A DNA stretch of 64,000 nucleotides from Azoarcus sp. KH32C (lineage in GTDB: Bacteria > Pseudomonadota > Gammaproteobacteria > Burkholderiales > Rhodocyclaceae), in NCBI RefSeq assembly GCF_000349945.1, contig NC_020516.1:248001-312000 (forward strand). Direction: 5' to 3'. The notes below the pieces were generated by a model. It worked only from the letters and a program-made list of their open reading frames with translations. It was not told where the DNA came from and did no database searches. Position 1 is the stretch's first letter; each line of letters begins with the position of its first letter. A program made the translations under genes and the position numbers. Of this stretch, positions 15,383 to 24,357 are shown piece after piece.

Positions 15383-16606
15383 TCACAGCAACTCCTCCAG
15401 CGGCGAGCGTTCGGCGGTCAGGATGCGTGCGCTGTTCTCCACCGCGAGCGCCATGCCGCGACGGCAGTAGAAGCCGCCATTCACCTGCGTCGCGTGCATG
15501 ACGACGCGCCGGAAACAGTCGAAGAATTCGCGATCCGGCGTTTCGCGCGTCGTCCAGAAATCGTCCAGCGGCGCTTGCGAGGTGAGCCCCGGCAGGTTGT
15601 AGATCGGGTCGCTCAGCGTCAGCGTGGGAATACCCTGTTCGAGCGAGACGATGCCGACCGTGCTGTTCACCGTCACCGTACCGACGGAATGTTGCAGCAT
15701 CGCGCCCAGGTCGCCATCTTCGAAATAATCGACGCGGTCCGCCACGCCCAGTTGCTTCGCCAGTCGGCCGAGTACCGATCCATACGGCACGAGGCCCATG
15801 TCGAGCGGATGATTCTTGATCGCCAGTCGCGTGTCGCCGGGCGCACGGCGAGCAAACGAGTCGAGCACATGGGCGATCACCTCCTGCATGTTCTCGAAGC
15901 GCGAGTGGTCGCGGATCTGGGCGTCGGTGTTCAGCTGCAGCGGCAGTACAAAATAGCGTGCGCCCGACCTCGTGAGCGCATTCGCGCGCCGCCATTCGCG
16001 CTGGCGTATCGCCTTGAGCATCGTGAAGCGCTTGATGTAACCGGCGTATTCGACGGGCGCCGTGATCGACGAATGCGTCCGGTAACGCGGAAACAGCAGC
16101 GGGTTCAGCGCCCCGGCGACGTGATACGTGACATCGTGCGCGGCCCGTATCGAGAATGACGAGCGGAAGGCCACCGTATCGGTGCGCTCGCCCAGCCGAC
16201 GGCCGGTGTCGCGGAACCAGTCCGGGTCGCGCGGCAGCAGGGAATGACCGTTTACGCCTTCGCGCTCGAGCGTCACCCAGTGCGGGCGGAAGTAACCTTC
16301 CTCGAATACATGCGTGCGCACGCCACATGAGTCGCCGTGGTCGATGGCCGGTCGATGCACCGGCCGCCGGTCGCCGAACAGGATCTGGTCGGTGATGCCG
16401 AAGCGGCGGTACTTGTCGTCGAGAAAATCGCGCAGGGCGGCTGGCTTGCCGCGGAAATTCCATGCCTTGCCGCCTTGCCAATAGGCCAGGTCGCCGCCGT
16501 TGAAATTGATGCGGGATACGCGGTGTCCGGCGGCGCGCAGCCGGTCGCCCAGACGGCGGAAAAACGGCGTACTGGGCCCCTGCAGGAGCAGAAAATGCCG
16601 TTTCAT
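15383..16606 (-). CDS. kpsS: Capsular polysaccharide export protein KpsS (beta-Kdo transferase)
   Basis: 407 residues, the length of KpsS. The start at 16606 gives MKRHFLLLQGPSTPFFRRLGDRL, typical of the family; the longer frame to 16825 overlaps kpsC. Family motifs include RINFNGGDLAYW, ILFGDRRPVHRPA, FEEGYFRPHWVTLE and the C-terminal TVNSTVGIVSLEQGIPTL. KpsS adds the first beta-linked Kdo to the lipid anchor of ABC-exported capsules (established for E. coli and Neisseria homologues). It sits between kpsC and the SDR in a tightly packed run with gaps of 2 bp on both sides. Confidence 0.9.
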   Translation of the reverse strand: MKRHFLLLQGPSTPFFRRLGDRLRAAGHRVSRINFNGGDLAYWQGGKAWNFRGKPAALRDFLDDKYRRFGITDQILFGDRRPVHRPAIDHGDSCGVRTHVFEEGYFRPHWVTLEREGVNGHSLLPRDPDWFRDTGRRLGERTDTVAFRSSFSIRAAHDVTYHVAGALNPLLFPRYRTHSSITAPVEYAGYIKRFTMLKAIRQREWRRANALTRSGARYFVLPLQLNTDAQIRDHSRFENMQEVIAHVLDSFARRAPGDTRLAIKNHPLDMGLVPYGSVLGRLAKQLGVADRVDYFEDGDLGAMLQHSVGTVTVNSTVGIVSLEQGIPTLTLSDPIYNLPGLTSQAPLDDFWTTRETPDREFFDCFRRVVMHATQVNGGFYCRRGMALAVENSARILTAERSPLEELL

Positions 16607-16608
16607 GC

Positions 16609-17667
16609 TTAACGGACCCCTACGACCTGCCGCAGCACCATCCGCATCAGCGGGCGCCACCACGGCTGCCTGCCTCCGCTTTGCTCGCGCCAGGTACGCA
16701 ACTGTTCCAGCGCCGTTTCGGGCGAGACCCGTCCAGTGCCATTGCGGTCGAAATACACCGGATAGCGGATCAGCACGCCCGCGACCAGTTCGTCCAGCGT
16801 CAGTTTCCGGCTGCGGCGGGGGCAAGGGATGTGGTCGGTCGTCAGTCCCCAGCCCGCATAGAACGGCAGGCCGTGACAGGTCACCCGTTTGCGGCGCAGC
16901 AACGCTTCGAAGCCGGCGAGCGAGGTCATCACGTGCAGTTCATCCACCGCATCGAGCAGCGAGTCCATCGATACGTCGACGGCCACTTCGTCGCACCACC
17001 TCAAGGCCGAGGATTCATCCTGGCCCGCCGCGCGCAAGCGTGCGACGACATCCGGGTGGGGTTTGTAGACGACGTAGGCATCCGGATGCGCAGTCCGGAC
17101 GGCGCGCAGCAGGTCCATGTTGCGCCGGATGCCGGGGGCGCCGAAGGCGAGCGAAGCATCGGTCTCCACCTGTCCCGGAACGAGGATCGTGCGGCGCGCA
17201 TCGCTCGGACGTTGCCAGGGGCGCGCGGCGACGTTGTACTTGGTCAGTCGGTCGCTCACGATCGTGTCGCCCAGCGCGCGTGCGCGTTGCCGCAAGGCAT
17301 CGTCGAAATCCGTCGTCTGCAGCAGGTGCTCGAGGTCGGAAATGCTGTTTGCATCGTAGTGGATGCCGCGGCTGTCGATCACCCACGACATCGGTCGGAC
17401 GAGATCCGCCCCCAGCCCCACCGAACGCACGAAACCGTCCTCGACCCGCAGCACGCGGACCCCCTGCGGCAGCGATTCCGGTTCGCGCCGTCCCCACAGC
17501 AGCACGCAGCCATCACGCGGCACGGCCGACAGGTGCGACACGAATTTCACGTCGCTGGCGGGAAAGCAGTGGCGGACGAAGGGCCGCTTCCAGGCGGAAA
17601 AGTCGAGCGCGTGGACCACCGGCGGCGCCTCGCCCCGCAGCGGTCCGAAATGATCAGCGTGCGGCAT
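16609..17667 (-). CDS. kpsC: KpsC-like capsule Kdo transferase, single-domain
   Basis: 352 residues, about half of E. coli KpsC (~675), so only one of the two tandem Kdo-transferase domains is present. Typical segments: LLWGRREP, VRVLRVEDGFVRSVGLGADL, SWVIDSRGIHYDA, ILVPGQVETDAS, VVYKPHPDVVARLR and HVMTSLAGFEALLRRKRVTCHGLPFYAGWGLTTD. It begins 14 bp inside the 3' end of the upstream glycosyltransferase gene. KpsC extends the Kdo linker on the lipid anchor; a one-domain enzyme implies a simpler or different linker. I see no frameshift, so this looks native rather than truncated. Confidence 0.85.
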   Translation of the reverse strand: MPHADHFGPLRGEAPPVVHALDFSAWKRPFVRHCFPASDVKFVSHLSAVPRDGCVLLWGRREPESLPQGVRVLRVEDGFVRSVGLGADLVRPMSWVIDSRGIHYDANSISDLEHLLQTTDFDDALRQRARALGDTIVSDRLTKYNVAARPWQRPSDARRTILVPGQVETDASLAFGAPGIRRNMDLLRAVRTAHPDAYVVYKPHPDVVARLRAAGQDESSALRWCDEVAVDVSMDSLLDAVDELHVMTSLAGFEALLRRKRVTCHGLPFYAGWGLTTDHIPCPRRSRKLTLDELVAGVLIRYPVYFDRNGTGRVSPETALEQLRTWREQSGGRQPWWRPLMRMVLRQVVGVR

Positions 17668-18802
17668 CGAGCCCCTTCATCAATTCTTCGACAACGGTGA
17701 AGTGCTCGTCCCAGGTCGGTGGCGCGTAGCCGGTCATGCGTTCGCATTGCGCGCGCCGCCGAGGGCTGTCCGGCTCGACATAGTCGAGGATCATGCGCTT
17801 CCAGCCCAGGCCGTCGATCGGGTCGAGATACTCCGGAATATCCTCGGCGATTTCGCGAAAAACGGGCAGATCGCTCGCGATCACCGGCACGCCGAGCATC
17901 AGCGCCTCCACCAGCGGAATGCCGAAGCCTTCCGCAAAGCTCGGGAACAGCAGGGCCCGTGCGTGGTGCAGCCAGGTCGCGAGCTCGACGTCCGTGCAGC
18001 GGGCCTTCTCGATGACGAAATCCCGCAGGTGCTCGCAGCGATCGAGCTGATCGACCACCTGTTCGCACTCCCAGCCTCGCTGCCCGATGACGACCAACCG
18101 GGGTGCATCTTCGCCCATCACTTCCACGAGGTGGCGCCACAACTGCAGCAGCAACAGATGGTTCTTGCGCGGCTCGATCGTGCCGAGAATCACGAAGTAG
18201 GGCTGCTCCAGCGGCCTCCGTTCCTCCGGTTGCGGCAGGCGCGCGGGCGCGAGCGGGGCCACCGCGCACGGCGGCACGGCGACTCTCCGGCGTTCCGCGT
18301 AGTCGAACAATTCGTCGCGCGTCACGTCCGAATTCACTAGCAGACCGTGCCCCACCGACAACATCGCGTCCAGCCGGCGATGGTGCTTGTCCGCTTCACC
18401 GGGCCGGCAGTACTCGGGATGAGTGATCGGAATCAGGTCGTGCAGGAAGAACAGCGGTCGCAGCGCGCGGCGCTTCACCGCCCGAACGTATTCGGGCTGG
18501 TCGAGGCCGGTGTGTCCGGTATTCCACAGCAACGTCCCGTGCCGGCGCTGCCAGAAGCTGGCATAACCCCGCGCGACGCAGCGTCGGAGGGTGCCGGCCC
18601 GATTCGTCGTGCCGTCGAGCAGCGCATTGAAAATCAGCTGAGAGTCCCGATGCGTCATCTCCGCCCACCGACCGCCAAAGCGGACGAGCGCGTGCGCGCG
18701 GTCGTGAAAATGCTTCACGTACGCAAGGCTTACCCGGTCAACGCCGGTCGGCAGGCGCCCCTGGAGAAACCGGTCGGCAAGGCGGGTGACGTCGATCAGC
18801 AT
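17654..18802 (-). CDS. GT4-type glycosyltransferase
   Basis: 382 residues. GT-B fold with the donor-binding half carrying YFVILGTIEPRKNHLLLLQLW and, near the C-terminus, the E-x7-E region SFAEGFGIPLVEALMLGVPVIASDLPVFREI. Such enzymes often use GDP-mannose or GDP-deoxysugars, which fits the ManC/Gmd supply in this locus (inference). It overlaps kpsC by 14 bp. The N-terminal half begins LIDVTRLADRFLQGRLPTGVDRVSLAY, similar in layout to the glycosyltransferase at 35492-36772, so the two may share ancestry. Confidence 0.85.
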   Translation of the reverse strand: MLIDVTRLADRFLQGRLPTGVDRVSLAYVKHFHDRAHALVRFGGRWAEMTHRDSQLIFNALLDGTTNRAGTLRRCVARGYASFWQRRHGTLLWNTGHTGLDQPEYVRAVKRRALRPLFFLHDLIPITHPEYCRPGEADKHHRRLDAMLSVGHGLLVNSDVTRDELFDYAERRRVAVPPCAVAPLAPARLPQPEERRPLEQPYFVILGTIEPRKNHLLLLQLWRHLVEVMGEDAPRLVVIGQRGWECEQVVDQLDRCEHLRDFVIEKARCTDVELATWLHHARALLFPSFAEGFGIPLVEALMLGVPVIASDLPVFREIAEDIPEYLDPIDGLGWKRMILDYVEPDSPRRRAQCERMTGYAPPTWDEHFTVVEELMKGLDAAR

Positions 18803-18823
18803 TGTCCCTCAGACCTTGAAGCG

Positions 18824-18866
18824 CTTGGCTGCCGTGTGCCACGCGGGCAAACTCATTGCAGCCAAG
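18824..18866 (-). other. Inverted repeat between exporter gene and glycosyltransferase
   Basis: CTTGGCTGC (18824-18832) and GCAGCCAAG (18858-18866) form a 9-bp stem with a 25-nt loop in the 73-bp gap. No U tract follows in the minus direction. It may modulate read-through from the exporter gene into the kps genes. Confidence 0.35.
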
Positions 18867-18875
18867 TCTCAGGGC

Positions 18876-20054
18876 TTAACGTCCCAGGCTAATCAGTGAA
18901 TTAACCGAAAACAGCGACGACGTCAGGATGTTGAGAAACTTCTGAAGTTCCGAAGCTGGTGCGTTGGCGACATACATGACATCCTTGTTCCGGACCGGAA
19001 AACCCTGCGCGATGAAAAAGCTGCGCGGGTCCGTGAGGTCGACGCGATACACGACTGGCACCTTGTTGTCGGGCGTGAGCAGAGAATTGCTGCCTTGGGC
19101 GCCGAGGACGGATGGATCCTCGAAACGGAAGAGAAACACGCCGCGCGCGTCGGCTCGCGCGTCCTGCAGGCCACCCGCGCGCGCGAGGGCCTGCGCAAGC
19201 GTGATGCCATTGGCTTCGAACGGTATGTCTTCGTTCTTACCTGTCGCCCCCAGAACCGTAAGGCTCAGCGGCTGGTGCAATGCTGTGACCACATCGCCCG
19301 GGCGCAGTATGATATTTTGATGAGGATCCTGAATGATCTGATCGAGCGGCATTGCATTGACGAGTGATCCGCGGGTGACCTGAATCGTCATCTTCCCGAC
19401 CGGCTGTCGAACGCCTCCTGCGGCCGCCAGTGCATCAAGCAAGCGTTCGCCACGGGCGGTCAGCGGCATTCGGGTGCTGCTCGCTACGTCACCGACAACC
19501 GTCACGTTTGACGTGTTGTTGCGCACCACACGCACAAGTACCTGGGGTTGGTTGGCTTGTCCGGTGAGGCGCTTGGTGATTTCGCGTTCAATCTGCTGCG
19601 GAGAGCTTCCCCCGGCGGCAATCACGCCGGCAAATGGAATGGTGATTGTGCCATCCGAGGCGACCATTTGCTCAGGAAGGGTGGTGGTCGCAGTGCCTGC
19701 CCCATTGGCCCGGGCATCGAGCATCGTCGCGCCGAATAGCGCAGCAGGCGGTGCTTCCCAGATCGATACCTGCACAACGTCACCGGGCCCTATCAGGTAG
19801 CTTTCGACACCCTGCGTACTCAAGACTTCCGAGAAACGCAACCGCTTATCGGACTCCTGCAGCCGGCGGGCAAGCCCGTCAGATATGTCCACAATCTGGA
19901 CCGGCATCGGAGTCGTCGCGGGCACATCGGCAACTTCCCTGCGACTTGGGCCCGACGCGGGTAACCAGCTTGAGCAACCCCCAAGAAATGCCGAAAGGAG
20001 GACTGCCATCAGGATTGGCGATCGTTTCGCCAACCGGGACAAATTTGCTTTCAT
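18876..20054 (-). CDS. Outer-membrane capsule exporter lipoprotein (CtrA/BexD/KpsD/Wza family)
   Basis: 392 residues, close to CtrA (~390). Lipoprotein signal ending LSAFLGGC, then the Poly_export domain (YLIGPGDVVQVSIWEAPPAALFG ... GTITIPFAGVIAAGG) and SLBB-type repeats (VTVVGDVASSTRMPLTARGERLLDALAAAGG; LTVLGATGKNEDIPFEANG). The last 25 residues (FLNILTSSLFSVNSLISLG) form an amphipathic helix like the one that lines the Wza pore. It makes the outer-membrane channel for the polymer with KpsE as periplasmic partner. A 215-bp gap upstream may carry its own promoter, though I could not identify one firmly. Confidence 0.9.
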   Translation of the reverse strand: MKANLSRLAKRSPILMAVLLSAFLGGCSSWLPASGPSRREVADVPATTPMPVQIVDISDGLARRLQESDKRLRFSEVLSTQGVESYLIGPGDVVQVSIWEAPPAALFGATMLDARANGAGTATTTLPEQMVASDGTITIPFAGVIAAGGSSPQQIEREITKRLTGQANQPQVLVRVVRNNTSNVTVVGDVASSTRMPLTARGERLLDALAAAGGVRQPVGKMTIQVTRGSLVNAMPLDQIIQDPHQNIILRPGDVVTALHQPLSLTVLGATGKNEDIPFEANGITLAQALARAGGLQDARADARGVFLFRFEDPSVLGAQGSNSLLTPDNKVPVVYRVDLTDPRSFFIAQGFPVRNKDVMYVANAPASELQKFLNILTSSLFSVNSLISLGR

Positions 20055-20269
20055 GAAATTTTCAAGTGATCCAACGAACTGTTATGCATTCCGCGCGACC
20101 GTCTTGGTGAAGAACAGTCCGATATCCTTTGACGATTGGATGCTTGGCCGGCCCGGTCAAGAACCCTGCGGGGGCACCGAATGACTCACGCATTCGGTTT
20201 GCGGCTGACCTATCCTGTGGGGAAGGGCGCACCCGCGTCGAACGGCCTCGTGACAACCTGTGCCCCGAC

Positions 20270-21256
20270 TCAAAGGGCCTGATTATGAGCCTGAAGCGCA
20301 TCCTCGCATAATAGTTTCACTACCTCGCGCATCCGATTCCGGGCGCGCCAGCCCAGCAGTGCCTCAGCTTTGGCCGGGTTCCCGTGACTCCATGGGATCT
20401 CGTTCGGTCTTACAAGCCCTTCCTCAAATCGGACATGCTTGCGCCACTCGAGGCCGAAATACGCAAATGCTTGCGCAACGAAATCCTCCAACGAGTGAGG
20501 CTCGCCCGTTGCGATGATGAAGTCATCGGCCTGATCCGCCTGGAGAACGTGCCACATGGCTTCGACATATTCCGGAGCCCAGCCCCAGTCGCGTACGATG
20601 GTCAGCGCCCCCAAGGAGAGGACTTCCCTCGATCCATGTGCGATTCTCATGGCGCCCTGGACAATCTTTTGCGTGACAAAACGCCCAGGTCGCAAAGGGG
20701 ACTCGTGATTGAAGAGCAGTCCGCTCGCAACGAATAGGCCGTATGCTTCACGGTAATTCCTTGCCAGCATATGCGCCGCTGCCTTGGCAACGCCATACGG
20801 ACTGGCTGGCGCGAAGGGGGTTCGTTCGTCGGCTGGCATCCCCCCCGTATTGCCAAAGCACTCGCCGGAACTGGCATGGAACAGCCGCGCCGGCAACCTT
20901 AGCTGGCGCACCGACTCAAGGAGATTGAGCGTCCCCAGCGCAACGCTCTCAACGGTTTCCGCCGGTCGTTCAAACGAGGCTCCCACCGAACTCTGGCCGG
21001 CCAGATGATAGATCTCATCCGGCCGAACCTCATCGACCGAAGCCAGGGTGGACTTGAAGTCCTGCGGCATCATCGAGATGACGGCAACCTGTTCGGCGAT
21101 ACCCAGACGATCCAGCGACGGCAAGGCCTTGGCGCGGGCATCGCGCGACGTGCCGATCACGCGATAGCCCTTGCCGAGGAGGTACCTGGCCAGGTATGCA
21201 CCATCCTGGCCCCCAATACCTGTAATCAGTGCCGTCTTGACGGGACTGTCACTCAT
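20270..21256 (-). CDS. Gmd-family nucleotide-sugar SDR (paralogue of GDP-mannose dehydratase)
   Basis: 328 residues. Extended SDR with ALITGIGGQDGAYLARYLL, HLAGQSSVGASFERP, SSGECFG and the catalytic YGVAK, plus LLFNHESPLRPGRFVTQKI and DWGWAPEYVEAMW, all in the same order as the Gmd next door. It is shorter than Gmd (364) and lacks its RRTS loop, so it need not have the same activity. Options: a second dehydratase for another NDP-sugar, or a 4-keto reductase giving GDP-D-rhamnose. Its start overlaps the gmd stop by 8 bp, so the two are translated together. It ends before a 215-bp gap. Confidence 0.8.
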   Translation of the reverse strand: MSDSPVKTALITGIGGQDGAYLARYLLGKGYRVIGTSRDARAKALPSLDRLGIAEQVAVISMMPQDFKSTLASVDEVRPDEIYHLAGQSSVGASFERPAETVESVALGTLNLLESVRQLRLPARLFHASSGECFGNTGGMPADERTPFAPASPYGVAKAAAHMLARNYREAYGLFVASGLLFNHESPLRPGRFVTQKIVQGAMRIAHGSREVLSLGALTIVRDWGWAPEYVEAMWHVLQADQADDFIIATGEPHSLEDFVAQAFAYFGLEWRKHVRFEEGLVRPNEIPWSHGNPAKAEALLGWRARNRMREVVKLLCEDALQAHNQAL

Positions 21257-22343
21257 GGTAGTCGTATGCGGCGAATCCGTGTTTCTTGACGAGTTCGTCC
21301 CGTTGGGCGCTCTTGAAGTCTTCCCGCACCATTTCGGCTACCAGATCTTCAAACTTGGTCTGGGGCGTCCAGCCGAGCTTCTCGTGAGCCTTCGTCGGAT
21401 CGCCAAGAAGAGTATCGACCTCGGTGGGGCGGAAATACCGCGGATCGACCTTGACGATCTGCCTGCCATATTGGTCCGTTCCGGTTTCCTCGACCCCGAC
21501 GCCTGTCCACGTGATCTTGAGGTCGAGCTCCCGGGCGGCTGCATCGACGAATTGACGGACGCTATACTGCAGGCCGGTGGCGATGACGAAATCCTCGGGC
21601 TTGTCCTGCTGCAGCATCAACCACTGCATTTCCACGTAATCCCGGGCGTGTCCCCAATCGCGGAGGGAGTCGAGATTGCCAAGGTAAAGGCATTCCTGAA
21701 GCCCGAGCTTGATGCGAGCCAGTGCGCGTGTAATCTTGCGCGTCACGAACGTCTCGCCGCGGATTGGCGATTCGTGATTGAACAGAATGCCGTTGCAGGC
21801 ATAGATGCCGTAAGCCTCGCGGTAATTCACGGTAATCCAGTAGCCGTAGAGTTTGGCGACCGCATAAGGGCTGCGCGGGTAGAACGGCGTGGTTTCCTTT
21901 TGCGGCACTTCCTGGACAAGACCGTACAGCTCGCTTGTGGATGCCTGATAAAACTTCGTCTTGTTCTGCAGACCGAGAATACGAATGGCTTCAAGGATTC
22001 TGAGCGTGCCGATGCCATCCGCGTTGGCGGTGTATTCCGGCGTTTCGAAGCTGACGGCAACGTGGCTCATCGCCGCAAGGTTGTAGATTTCATCCGGCTG
22101 GACTTTCTGGACGATCCGGATCAGGTTGCTCGAATCGGTCAGGTCACCGTAATGCAGAGTGAAGTTGTTATTTGAAACGTGCGGATCCTGATACAGATGG
22201 TCAATGCGGTCGGTGTTGAAGAGCGAGGTGCGGCGCTTGATGCCATGCACCTGGTAGCCCTTTTTCAACAGCAGTTCCGCCAGATAGGCGCCGTCCTGAC
22301 CTGTGATACCGGTAATGAGAGCAACTTTCACAACTTTCTCCAC
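21249..22343 (-). CDS. gmd: GDP-mannose 4,6-dehydratase
   Basis: 364 residues, the usual length. N-terminal KVALITGITGQDGAYLAELLL, the Gmd-specific IKRRTSLFNTDRIDHLY, AAMSHVAVSFETPEYTA, catalytic STSELYG and YAVAKLYGYW, and ILFNHESPIRGETFVTRKI leave little doubt. It converts GDP-mannose to GDP-4-keto-6-deoxymannose, the substrate of the perosamine synthase encoded at 29588-30694. ManC in the same locus supplies GDP-mannose. A 99-bp gap separates it from the upstream sulfotransferase fusion gene. Confidence 0.95.
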   Translation of the reverse strand: MEKVVKVALITGITGQDGAYLAELLLKKGYQVHGIKRRTSLFNTDRIDHLYQDPHVSNNNFTLHYGDLTDSSNLIRIVQKVQPDEIYNLAAMSHVAVSFETPEYTANADGIGTLRILEAIRILGLQNKTKFYQASTSELYGLVQEVPQKETTPFYPRSPYAVAKLYGYWITVNYREAYGIYACNGILFNHESPIRGETFVTRKITRALARIKLGLQECLYLGNLDSLRDWGHARDYVEMQWLMLQQDKPEDFVIATGLQYSVRQFVDAAARELDLKITWTGVGVEETGTDQYGRQIVKVDPRYFRPTEVDTLLGDPTKAHEKLGWTPQTKFEDLVAEMVREDFKSAQRDELVKKHGFAAYDYHE

Positions 22344-22442
22344 AATAAATAGGCTACTGCGTGTAATGCGGTTAATTCCGCTCTTTCCTAATCCAAATGC
22401 TGTTGATCCCCGATCGTGCTCCCGGCGGGATTCAATAACAGA

Positions 22443-24278
22443 TCAATCCGTCGGGGTGGCTTCTATCGAGATATCCAGGCGTGTCGGTTGAAACGAACTG
22501 CTCAAACGATCGAACCACGCTACGCGTTCCTGTACCAGTGTAATCAACAACGTGTAGGCGCCCGGCGTGTTCGGCGTTGTGATGTTCAGGCTGGTCTGCA
22601 GCAAACAGCCAGCCGCAAGCCGGCCTTGGGGCAGGGCGCTTCTGCCCCCTTCTATCAACACTCGTCCCGTCGCGGGCTCCAACCACCGGTAGGCGATACT
22701 GATCGGCCGGAAGAAATCGCCCAGCCAGTCCTGCATGCCATTGTTGTGAATCGTGAGGGGCACCGAAAGGCTCTGGTTCGGGGCGAGAACCGATAACCGC
22801 TCGCTGGTCTCAAGTCGTCCGCTCGCGTCGTGGACGATGGCTCGGTCGGCCGCCGGAGGGGTGGATGATAAAGTAATCTCGGTCGGCAGGTATGCATAGC
22901 CGGCAAACAACTGGTCTTCCTCCCGAGTGACCCGGAAGTTGCACAGAGCATCAAACCAGGCCAGCTGCTTCTCGCCGACGGGCAAACGTTCGGTGAACGC
23001 AAAACCGGCCGAGTAGGAGCCGATCGGGAGGTTAGCCACGACGTGATGAGTTACGCAGTGGCGCCCCGGCGGCACGTCCGTGAACTTGTGTCCCAGCAGG
23101 CGGGTATTCGTGCCAAATGCCCAGCGTTTCGCCTCATCGAAGATGTGAATCCCGAGTTCAAGGTTCTGCAGCGCACGCGTAACGTAGAATTCAATTCTGA
23201 GGGTAATGATCTGCCCATATTGCACCTCATCGCCTTCGGTCAATTCCACCGGTCCGACGATGAGGTCCTGAGTGGTGATGTCAGGTTGGACGCGAACTGG
23301 TTCGGGCATGGATTCGAGCACTTGCCGGTATGCGGCGGCAATTGCATCGAGTGCAGTCACGCTAAACGATGTCGAGGTCTCTTTGCCGCGGACGGATGTA
23401 TCGCAAAGATCCAAACGGTAATAATCTGTTGCATACGCTATGTGTTCGCGCGCGGCGATTTCTACGTCCTCCGCCTGTTGCGGGCTGAGTCGGTACGTGC
23501 CGCCCGGGATGCTTTGTAGAAGGGGGTCGTACTTGAGTGAAAATTCGCTCTCGCGAAGAGGTTGATGCGCATGACTTCGCCGCAATGCTTCCGCGAAAAG
23601 TATCGCCTCGGTTGTCAGCGCGGCGTTGTCCGGTCTGTTTTGCAGTTGCATTGAACGCTGGACATGCTCCGGGGAGAGGCCGCAGAGCGAGAAGAAGTCG
23701 AGACGCACGTCTCCTTCTGGCAAGTTGTCACGGGAGAAGCGGCGGGCATTGATACTTTCTCGACCAAATACCCGTTCGTAGGCTTCGAGAACGGTGCGAA
23801 TTTCCTGAACTGGGGGGGGCGACCAAAGGGGGCGCCCTGTTCTCGCACGCTGACTAAGTGCGCTAGTCGCGTACGAGATGATTGGTCGGCAGTAGAGGAC
23901 GATGCGCACGCGTTCAGAAACGGACGTGAGAAAATTCCTGAACTGCCACAAGGCGGGTTCGTGCATGAAACCGAACGCCTCTGAAGACAGGATTACCGTT
24001 TGCGCATTGCTCCCCTTGATCTCGGAAAATATCCGATCGCGGTAATGCCCATCTTCGATTGAAATTTGTGCAGGATCATTCCGACACAGCTCAATGTTGT
24101 GAATGTACTCGGTGGGATCGGCATAGAAACACGACCCGAGTTGACCGTGGGCGTCATCGGCATCCGGGTACAGGATCGAGTTTTCGAGCAAGACCAGGCG
24201 ATTATCGGCGCATGCACGCTGAATTGCCGTGGAGCCTGTCTTGTCAAGACCGATGTGCAATATTATCTGGCGGGTCAA
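22443..24278 (-). CDS. Sulfotransferase-like protein fused to a Wzt C-terminal-type glycan-binding domain
   Basis: 611 residues; starts with TTG at 24278, supported by GAGAGGAA seven bases upstream. Residues ~5-20 (ILHIGLDKTGSTAIQRA) are a PAPS-type P-loop and the next ~260 residues look like a sulfotransferase-type fold. Around residues 335-470 there is a beta-sandwich with LRIEFYVTRALQNLELGIHIFD and FGTNTRLLG, the pattern of the Wzt C-terminal domain that recognises O-antigen chain ends. The last ~120 residues form another beta-sandwich ending TLVQERVAWFDRLSS. A run of eight C in the coding strand (23812-23819) falls near residue 153. The predicted role is sulfation or end-recognition of the polymer before export (inference); the enzyme activity itself is uncertain. 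Confidence 0.7.
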   Translation of the reverse strand: MTRQIILHIGLDKTGSTAIQRACADNRLVLLENSILYPDADDAHGQLGSCFYADPTEYIHNIELCRNDPAQISIEDGHYRDRIFSEIKGSNAQTVILSSEAFGFMHEPALWQFRNFLTSVSERVRIVLYCRPIISYATSALSQRARTGRPLWSPPPVQEIRTVLEAYERVFGRESINARRFSRDNLPEGDVRLDFFSLCGLSPEHVQRSMQLQNRPDNAALTTEAILFAEALRRSHAHQPLRESEFSLKYDPLLQSIPGGTYRLSPQQAEDVEIAAREHIAYATDYYRLDLCDTSVRGKETSTSFSVTALDAIAAAYRQVLESMPEPVRVQPDITTQDLIVGPVELTEGDEVQYGQIITLRIEFYVTRALQNLELGIHIFDEAKRWAFGTNTRLLGHKFTDVPPGRHCVTHHVVANLPIGSYSAGFAFTERLPVGEKQLAWFDALCNFRVTREEDQLFAGYAYLPTEITLSSTPPAADRAIVHDASGRLETSERLSVLAPNQSLSVPLTIHNNGMQDWLGDFFRPISIAYRWLEPATGRVLIEGGRSALPQGRLAAGCLLQTSLNITTPNTPGAYTLLITLVQERVAWFDRLSSSFQPTRLDISIEATPTD

Positions 24279-24357
24279 CTACGATTCCTCTCAATCTATT
24301 CCCTAGTACTGTGGAAACGCCGCTTTAAGTAAATAATGTGGTTTCTTGCGTATTGGA

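Noticed and set aside
15383..16481. N-terminal extension of the SDR frame up to 16481
   Set aside because: It runs through kpsS in another frame; the SDR cofactor motif begins right after the ATG at 15380.
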